64,000 nucleotides of DNA, taken from contig FJUW01000038.1 of NCBI GenBank assembly GCA_900074885.1, positions 186,001 to 250,000 on the forward strand. The letters are read 5' to 3'. A model generated the notes under the pieces. The model had not been told where the DNA came from, did not search any database, and saw nothing but the letters and a program-made list of their open reading frames with translations. Of this stretch, positions 57,678 through 64,000 are shown piece by piece (the stretch's first letter is position 1; each line of letters opens with the position of its first letter). The position numbers and the translations under genes are program-made. The stretch is from Rhynchosporium graminicola (lineage: Eukaryota > Ascomycota > Leotiomycetes > Helotiales > Ploettnerulaceae).

Positions 57678-59996
57678 GTTGATTCAGGTAGTTTTGGGTT
57701 TGAGAAGTTGAGAAGAGAAAGACGCAATGAGTTTGGATTGTATGAGGCTGATGTGTTGAGGGTAATGAAGACATTTCAATATATGGTATCAAGACCCCTT
57801 ATGTATTGCAAATTGAAAGAAATGATATTCCGTGTGAGAGGTCTTGTAGAGCACCCAGACTCAAGCCATGGCAGGGATTTCGAACCGCCGCGAAGCACTA
57901 TCAGAACCTAGGGCTGAAGTTGGCTGAGACATAACGCCGCCTTCTAGACTGAGAGGGTATGGTGTAAATAAAATCGAATTTTCGGCCCGTTTGCAACCTC
58001 ATAGGGCAAAGACATTTGTGATACTGCTTGAATAATGAAGACGAAGGGCTGAAGCTTGACTAGCAGGATTGGATGCATTGTTACACAAGCCTGATAAGTG
58101 GTGAGCTGACCAATGCCGTCTGAGATGAAGCACTGGAATTGACAGTATCAAAGCGAAGCACATTCTCATCAGAACTTGGGGATCACTCTCACATAGACCG
58201 TATTGCATTGCTAAACATTCTGAGTTATATGGCCCTCGAAAATTTGTGACTCTGCAAGTCTACTGTAGTACCATGAATATCAGCTCAACAGAGTGCATCG
58301 GGCTGGCCTTCCAGGAAGAACAACGATATCCAATAGCAGCAAACACAGCCATTCCAAGCCAATGAACGCAACAAAGCACCATTCAAGCTGCTGACGCTTC
58401 AAACTCAGCATAGTGCAAAGATCTATCGAACGACTATTGCTTCTTAGACGCACTTTGAGACCTGGGGAAGCCCTCTGTCACGACGCTCAGATGAAGTTAT
58501 TCAGGTACTCCCGTACCTCGGAAACTGTCTGTATCCCGGGGCATCGGTACGGGGCACCAAACGGAAGGTAGCTCCTGTGGTAAACCCGGTGCTGTGGCTC
58601 TAATGGACGCTTTGAGGGTGGATACCGAGAATGAAGTGTTGATATTGTCAGTGCGGATTGGCTTTGAAGTTGCCGAGGCTGAGCTTGTTCCGATCCACTC
58701 ACCAAATGCCGCTCTGACCATTTTGACTAATACTTGCCCAGTTTGATCAAACTAACATAATTGGATATATAGAGTTTAGCTAACACAATAGATCTTCAAT
58801 AATATGACAATTAACAGATAAAATTAATAATTAATGATGTAAAAAGGGGCGAACTCAAAAATCAATAATATTAAATACTAATTTAGTATCAATTCTGACT
58901 ATCTCTCTTGAGTATATGGTCACTCCCGTAACAGAGTTCACGCCACCATTACCTGCTTTGTCAGATATGCATTTTCCCCTCTACCTTTCTATACCACCTA
59001 GTAATATTCTCTCCATATATTACTATCGCAACTATCGGTAACTCTCAAGGGCACACGGTTCAGTTAGAAGGAGAGGTGTCAGCACTACTAACTTGCCGGG
59101 AAGCTTTCCTACCCCTTTACTTACAAGCAAAAGGAAGGCGTCGGTAAGGTTTATGCCTCCACAAGTGTCGAAAAGCTAGGGTAGTAGCGGGTAAATTATA
59201 GGATTTGCACTCAAACTGTTAGAAACCTCCCCTTTGACATTGAAATCTAGCTTGACTGAATATTAGCTAAACGATAGAGAGTTTGATCAAAAACGCAATG
59301 TTGATCAAAAGCCGATTGTTTGGCCAAATCGGCAGTTGGTGAGTGAATGGGAACAGATCGTATCGAATATGTATTGAGATAGAGAGAAGATGTCTTGATT
59401 TGGGGACTGAAAGAACTTCTGGGCGATTTCTGGGCGTTCAGAGCATACTCAAATTGGTAGACCCTCGAGAATTTTCTGCGATATAGCATTTGTAAGCAGT
59501 TATAACCCGACCGACCGATCAATGAAGAACTAGTATTACTGACCATAGAAATAGGACTGCACTATCACCGGATGGGAGATAGCTGTGAAATTGAGTCAGA
59601 TTGAATGTTCTTGAGACTACGTAGTCAAGAGCGGCCGACGTTCTAGAAGCCTGGCGGGCTCGACCTCACTAGAGAATTCGCAAGAGGTTCTGATTAGCTA
59701 GATGAACAGCATCAGAACTCCTGATTTATGAAGCAGGAGTCGGCTGGTGAACTCAAGATTTCATTTCATACCAAAGCTCATTCTCCAAAGGTGGAGCTAC
59801 GTTCGTTTGCGAGCCGATGTCATGATTTGTTTTGATTTATTCCCAACCTCTTCATCATGCGTTGACAGTGAGCTGTTCCAGCTGCTTGTACATTTTCAGA
59901 TCTCCTGATACACTAAAGCCAGCCTGCAGAATATCCTTACGCCCAATCGTGTATCGCAAGATGTGTCATCTGCAAATGACAACATTGTACGATCTA
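57678..59996. other. 2.3-kb spacer between the two HsbA loci
   Basis: No gene supported. A 74-aa minus frame at 58497-58721 begins with ATG and has no domain I recognise. 58740-59060 is notably AT-rich. The left end contains the promoter of the HsbA gene. Confidence 0.45.
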
Positions 59997-60652
59997 TGTA
60001 GCGAATGCAGTGATAGCAGCATGCCAGCATCAAAGCCAGCATCGATCCTCGCCTTCTGAGCAGCACCGGTAGCCTTTGTGTCCTCGGAAGCGATGGCGAC
60101 GAGAGCGGTAGAGAAACAATCAGTCTTGCTTTTGAGACTGACAAGACTTGCCGTAGACAGTGGGAAGAAGGCTGTCTGCCACGAACTGAGTTTTCTTTGA
60201 TAAACTAGCAGCGATAGCTATAGAGTGACTTTGAGTCAGTGTTTCTCTCTCCCTTGACTATCCCATATACTTTGACTATTCATACAAGCTCGAAAGTAGC
60301 AGTGTTAGGAGCCCTTGGAGAAGTAACACAAACGTTGTCGGGGGGGGTTCACTGCTAGAGATCAAGGTGTCGACAGCTGCGACGACTGATTGGGACTAAG
60401 CAGAGCTCTGTACTGCGGTTGCTTGAGCATCAGTTGTGCCTTTGTCGACTGAATATCCAAGAGCATTCTGGGCCTTGAGGATTGGAATGACTGCAAGGAT
60501 ACCTCCGTTATAGTGTTAGCGGCGATTGAGAAGGCTTCGATTTTGACATCAATAGCGGAAATGTCACTGAGACTAGTGGCGCAATCTCATTTTCTGAAAG
60601 TGAGAGCCTTAATGGCTGTATCGAAGAAGAGAATGCTCTCGATGGCGACCAT
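59997..60652 (-). pseudogene. Broken HsbA-family copy
   Basis: Minus-strand sequence resembles the neighbouring HsbA in order. The start (ATG at 60652) reads MVAIESILFFDTAIKALTFRK and then meets a TGA where the intact gene has KRD; after it the frame goes on as DCATSLSDISAIDVKIEAFS. Near the end LVAIASEDTKATGAAQKARIDAGFDAGM matches the intact C-terminus (AIIAIASADTKASGRALKSRIDKDFDAAM). A frameshift lies near SLKSKTDCFSTAL. The signal-peptide region is also less hydrophobic. This is a decayed duplicate. Confidence 0.8.
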
Positions 60653-61329
60653 ATCGAAGTTTGTATAAGACTCTGAGTTGAGACGTTGAAAATAAGATTG
60701 GAGTATCGAGGATGAAATGAAAGTCAGAGGAACTCCTGTACTTTATACAATGGATTGTGACCTCGGACACGCATAATCACAAGCATCCAATATTCTTGTA
60801 ATGAGTAAGAGATCTTAGATGGCTGTTTCCCTCTTGCTCGTCCGACTTATAAACACATCTAGTCTACTACTCCGATACATCAACCGCCAAATATGGAAAT
60901 TTTGCCCGACTAAATGCTTTAGTGTAGCCGGCGTATTATGATATAGCAGGTAGAATTATGGAGAACCTTGAGAGTACTCACTATAGTGGTAGGTTGAGAG
61001 TTGAAAATGGCCACAGCTAAATCGAAGTACGGAAATAGCTAAATCGAAGTACGCTGAAATTCCAGTGACTTAGCGACTATATCTATTAACCCTACCCTAC
61101 TATACTAATTTGTACTATAGGGTGGGCGCTATTAATATATACCCTAAATTTTCATAATTACCTGATTACCCCTAAGGCTAAGAATAGAATAGTAAGGCTA
61201 TTCAGATAGTTTAATGTTTTACTACTACTACTACGACTTCTTGCCTTCTAGTATAAATTCTGATCTATTACCTTATAGCCCTACGCCTCCTATAGCAATT
61301 TATAATAATATTACGATCGGATATACTAT
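60653..61329. other. Spacer before the right-edge transposon cluster
   Basis: No gene. A short direct repeat, TAGCTAAATCGAAGTACG, occurs twice at about 61017-61051. From about 61080 the DNA turns AT-rich with TATA/CTA-type words, marking the start of RIP-damaged repeats. Confidence 0.5.
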
Positions 61330-61710
61330 ATACTAGGCGCACGCAAAAGCTAATAGTTACGCTTTCAAATACTCAGATAGTAAGTAATACTATATAGTAT
61401 TTACCTGCGATCGAGCTAGTATATATAATCCTAGGAGCAAAAAGCCGAGTATCTATTCTACTAAATAGCGATAGAATATAGGGTCGAAGAAGTGCGATTA
61501 TCGAATGAGGGTAGTCCTAACGAAGGACAGAATCGCTAGAAAGTAGGAGCTGAAAGTACTAGAGGCTATATATAATTATACGGTATCAGAAGCTTATATA
61601 GCTCACCTAGTATATAGAAATACTTCTATTCTGGCAGAGACTCATGCTACTATTATCTCTCTAGCTAGAGCTAGCCTAACGCTCAAATTCTATTAGCCCT
61701 ACGAGAAGAA
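61330..61710 (+). mobile_element. Remnant resembling a FAR1/MULE-type transposase N-terminus
   Basis: One plus-strand frame, broken by TAG/TAA stops, reads CDRAS, KKPSIYST, GSKKCDYRMRVVLTKDRIARK, ELKVLEAIYNYTVSEAYIAH and TSILAETHATIISLARASL. This resembles the FAR1-like DNA-binding start of Mutator-like transposases found in fungi (Cys, an R-hydrophobic-R block, WELKVLEGTHNH-like). It stops at 61710 where an LTR-like end begins. Recognition is by pattern only. Confidence 0.45.
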
Positions 61711-63407
61711 GTGTGACAACTGGTCAGGTTTGGAGGTCTCTCCCTATTAGTAGAAATACTTACTGCTAAGCGAGATTACACGAGTAGAGTTTAAGGGCCC
61801 CTTTTCATGTATATACTTCTATTCTCTCTCTACTTCTTTACTCCTTAGTTATAGATTCTTAAGTGATTCTTACTACTTTATATTTATAGTAATATGAGGT
61901 CTTATTACTCAGGTAGTTTTAAGACTTTTCTAGAGTAAGCGTTATATTATCTATAACTCTTTTACTTATATCTGGGAAGATAGTAAATATCTACTTATAT
62001 TATATCTCTATGCCTAGAGCTACTAAACGTAGGAGACTACGCTATATAGAGAAGGCCTATACTAAGTATAAACTTGAAGAATAGTACTTAAACCGAAGTA
62101 ACCTAAGTCCGATAAATCGACTACTAGTTCTCTGACTCCTTTTACCTCCTATTTTTCGGCGACTCGTAATACTCGCTATAACCTACCTCTCTCTATAGTA
62201 GAGAGTACTCGCGATAACGCCTCGTCCGAGTTGAGCTCCCTAACTCCTACTATAATTAACGAACTCACTAAGTCACTAAACCTCCCCGATAATACTCCTA
62301 TATCAATAGTAACTATAAGTAAATCATAGGAAGACCGCGCTTACTAGCTATAAGAGGCAGAAAGGAAGCTCGCGGAGGAGAGATAATTAAACGCTGATCT
62401 ATCTATAGAACTACGCTAGTTATAGGACGAGTTCCTGGAACTACGCTAGTTGACTACTTAGCGCTCTACTAAGTCTATATTATTTAATAACGTTTAATCG
62501 CGTATAATATCGCTATTATTAATTGAAGAAGATAATGCTACTCTTATACCTAATAATCGTTATCGAGAACAATCTACTAGAGGAATATTATTAATATTAT
62601 ACACTACGCGTATAGAGAAGATACCGAACCTTCTAAATAAGCTCTCTGATAGAATCGATTACTCTCTAAAACTCTAGGAAGTGCAGATACGTAACGCCTT
62701 CCGGCGCTACTCTAGCTACTTTATCGACGAAGATTACTATAAAGATTAGTTATTTAACTAAACGGAAGGAATAGCTAGAACCTACCTGGAACCCTTATTC
62801 TTAGAACTAGAATATAATAAAGAAGGCAGTATAATCGATTTACTCGATATAATCACTTAACTCGTCTCCTTCTTATCTAATCTATACGACTAATAAACTA
62901 CAAGAGCTAGCTACTCCGCGCTAAAGATAGATTATAAGTAGACCTTATGGAAATTATACTACGAGTTTCGTACGCTAGCTCGTAAAGCTAGAGTAAATGA
63001 TTAATCGACTCTGAAAATAGACTTATAGGAGAAGCTACCTGTACGGCTACGGAAATAGCTCTTCTAATAGTACCGAACGTTAAGGATACTAGAAGAATAC
63101 GTTAAGGCTATATAAGCTAAAGACTAAGGTAAATTTATTAAAAAGACATACTATTCCGAGTCTTAAGCTAAGGCTAGCGCGACTCGGGAACGCCCTATAA
63201 ATACCTCCTCATAGCGCAATAGTACTAACTCCTCTTCTTATCCGTAAATTAGTCTTCTTACGCCCGAGAATACTAGTGCGACTAGTAAATAAGCACTATA
63301 CTCTGCACGAAACGATACGCCTCGTGCATAATCGCCGGCGAATACTCCTTGTTACTTTACGCCTACCTTATACTTATGCTTATTATTAGCTTGACCTACA
63401 GTCACCA
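61711..63407 (+). mobile_element. RIP-degraded Ty3/Gypsy-type element (LTR-like end plus gag)
   Basis: Begins with TGTGACAACTGGTCAGG, an LTR-type start, directly after the MULE-like piece. A gag-like frame starts near 62011 (MPRATKRRRLRYIEKAYTK). Further on, about 62740-63130, reads ARTYLEPLFLELEYN, IIDLLDI, ASYSALKIDYK, LWKLYYEFRTLARKA and EKLPVRLRK, the pattern of retrotransposon gag (compare FWEFYAEFRRLA). Many stops are TAG/TAA, consistent with C-to-T damage of CAG/CAA/TGG. The element is cut at about 63407 by the next insertion. Confidence 0.6.
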
Positions 63408-64000
63408 CCAACTGATATTAAGCGAGAACGCGTAGAACCGCGATTTTTCGCGCTTTGATTTCCCCCCCTCCTTATAAACTATAACAAAATGCCTCTATAA
63501 CGTACTCCTCTCGGCGCGATTTCTAGTAATCGATTCAAAGGGTATGAGATCTCACCTTATATATAAGGGAAAGTTGCAGGTATCGCCTCCTGTGGTTTCT
63601 AGCTTATCACGATTGCGAGAGCCCTCGGGATCAATCCTAGTATAGTTAAATACACTATCTATAAAGATAAATTATAAGACGAAAGTAAGAGCCTACTACG
63701 AAAACCAAGGGGCAAATCATACTCCGAAGCCGAATAAAGGAAGCTACTAAGGCACGTTCGATTGAACCCGAAGGATATATACTAGGAAGTTATTACTGCG
63801 TATAATCTTCGTTATAAGGTCTCTATAGTTAAGAAGATCTTAGGAGAGGCTAGAATCACGAATTAGAAGTATAGGAAGAGACCTGAGTTAATAGAAATCA
63901 ACGCAGCGAAGCGATTAGCTTAGTGCCTCGCTCATAGGAATATAACTATTAAGGAGTAGGGGCTAGTGGTTTAGTCAGATAAGTGCTTAGTAGAGCGGGG
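63408..64000 (+). mobile_element. Tc1/mariner-type transposon, RIP-degraded, cut by the window edge
   Basis: Begins with CAGTCACCACCAACTG after a TA, as expected for a Tc1/mariner end. From 63490 (ATG) one frame runs to the window edge with about ten TAA/TAG stops. It reads RTPLGAISSNRFKGYE, IARALGINPSIVKYTI (helix-turn-helix), RKPRGKSYSEAE, LLRHVRLNPKDIY, VSIVKKILGEARITN, RKRPELIEINAAKRLA, LAHRNITIKE and finally WSD-type sequence (VV-stop-SDKCLVERG), where the first catalytic Asp of a DDE transposase is expected. Each stop fits a CAA, CAG or TGG codon changed by C-to-T or G-to-A. Confidence 0.8.

Noticed and set aside
57840..57905. tRNA-like TTCGAA loop on the minus strand
   Set aside because: The flanking bases do not form a T-stem, and no acceptor or anticodon arm fits.

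Overview
This is a window of an ascomycete (Pezizomycotina) nuclear genome. The gene set is typical of filamentous ascomycetes: short introns with GTRNGN donors, HsbA, IMA1, VFA1, YVH1, UFD2 and the cyclase family. The style of the intergenic DNA (TACCTAC-rich simple sequence, C-to-T damaged transposons) suggests, but does not prove, Leotiomycetes/Helotiales. Two assembly gaps (7986-8043, 31730-31737) and one ambiguous base (11643) show it is a draft scaffold.

Layout. 1-2.2 kb: a fungal protein-kinase-like gene (-). 2.8-4.9 kb: a divergent pair, AIM19-like mitochondrial protein (-) and HLJ1-type DnaJ (+). 4.9-9.2 kb: a gene desert of simple sequence. 9.2-10.5 kb: a SIW14-type phosphatase (-). 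12.1-18.1 kb: a divergent pair, UFD2 E4 ubiquitin ligase (-) and IMA1 inner nuclear membrane protein (+). 18.8-20.6 kb: cyclase-family enzyme (+). 23.1-25.7 kb: C2H2 zinc-finger protein (-). 26.8-33 kb: two Fot1/pogo-type DNA transposons, one internally deleted and one interrupted by a miniature LTR element. 37.1-41.2 kb: YVH1 (+) and VFA1 (-), convergent. 41.5-49.2 kb: a decayed kinase, a 777-aa coiled-coil gene and a decayed coiled-coil relative. 49.6-55.1 kb: a housekeeping block of ERG19 (-), CYT2-type heme lyase (+), a RUS/DUF647 gene (-) and KGD4 (-). 56.9-60.7 kb: an HsbA gene and a broken HsbA copy. 61-64 kb: three nested, RIP-damaged transposons running off the right edge.

The conserved genes do not form one pathway. 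They cover mitochondrial function (AIM19-like, CYT2, KGD4), proteostasis (HLJ1, UFD2), endosomal sorting (VFA1), sterol precursor synthesis (ERG19), phosphatases (SIW14, YVH1) and the nuclear envelope (IMA1). The accessory parts are gene-poor, hold pseudogenes and carry mutations typical of repeat-induced point mutation. Exon boundaries were derived by hand from splice signals and conserved protein motifs; no similarity search was run. The least explained item is the 777-aa helical/coiled-coil protein with five short repeated modules and its broken neighbour. I found no convincing new multi-gene system.
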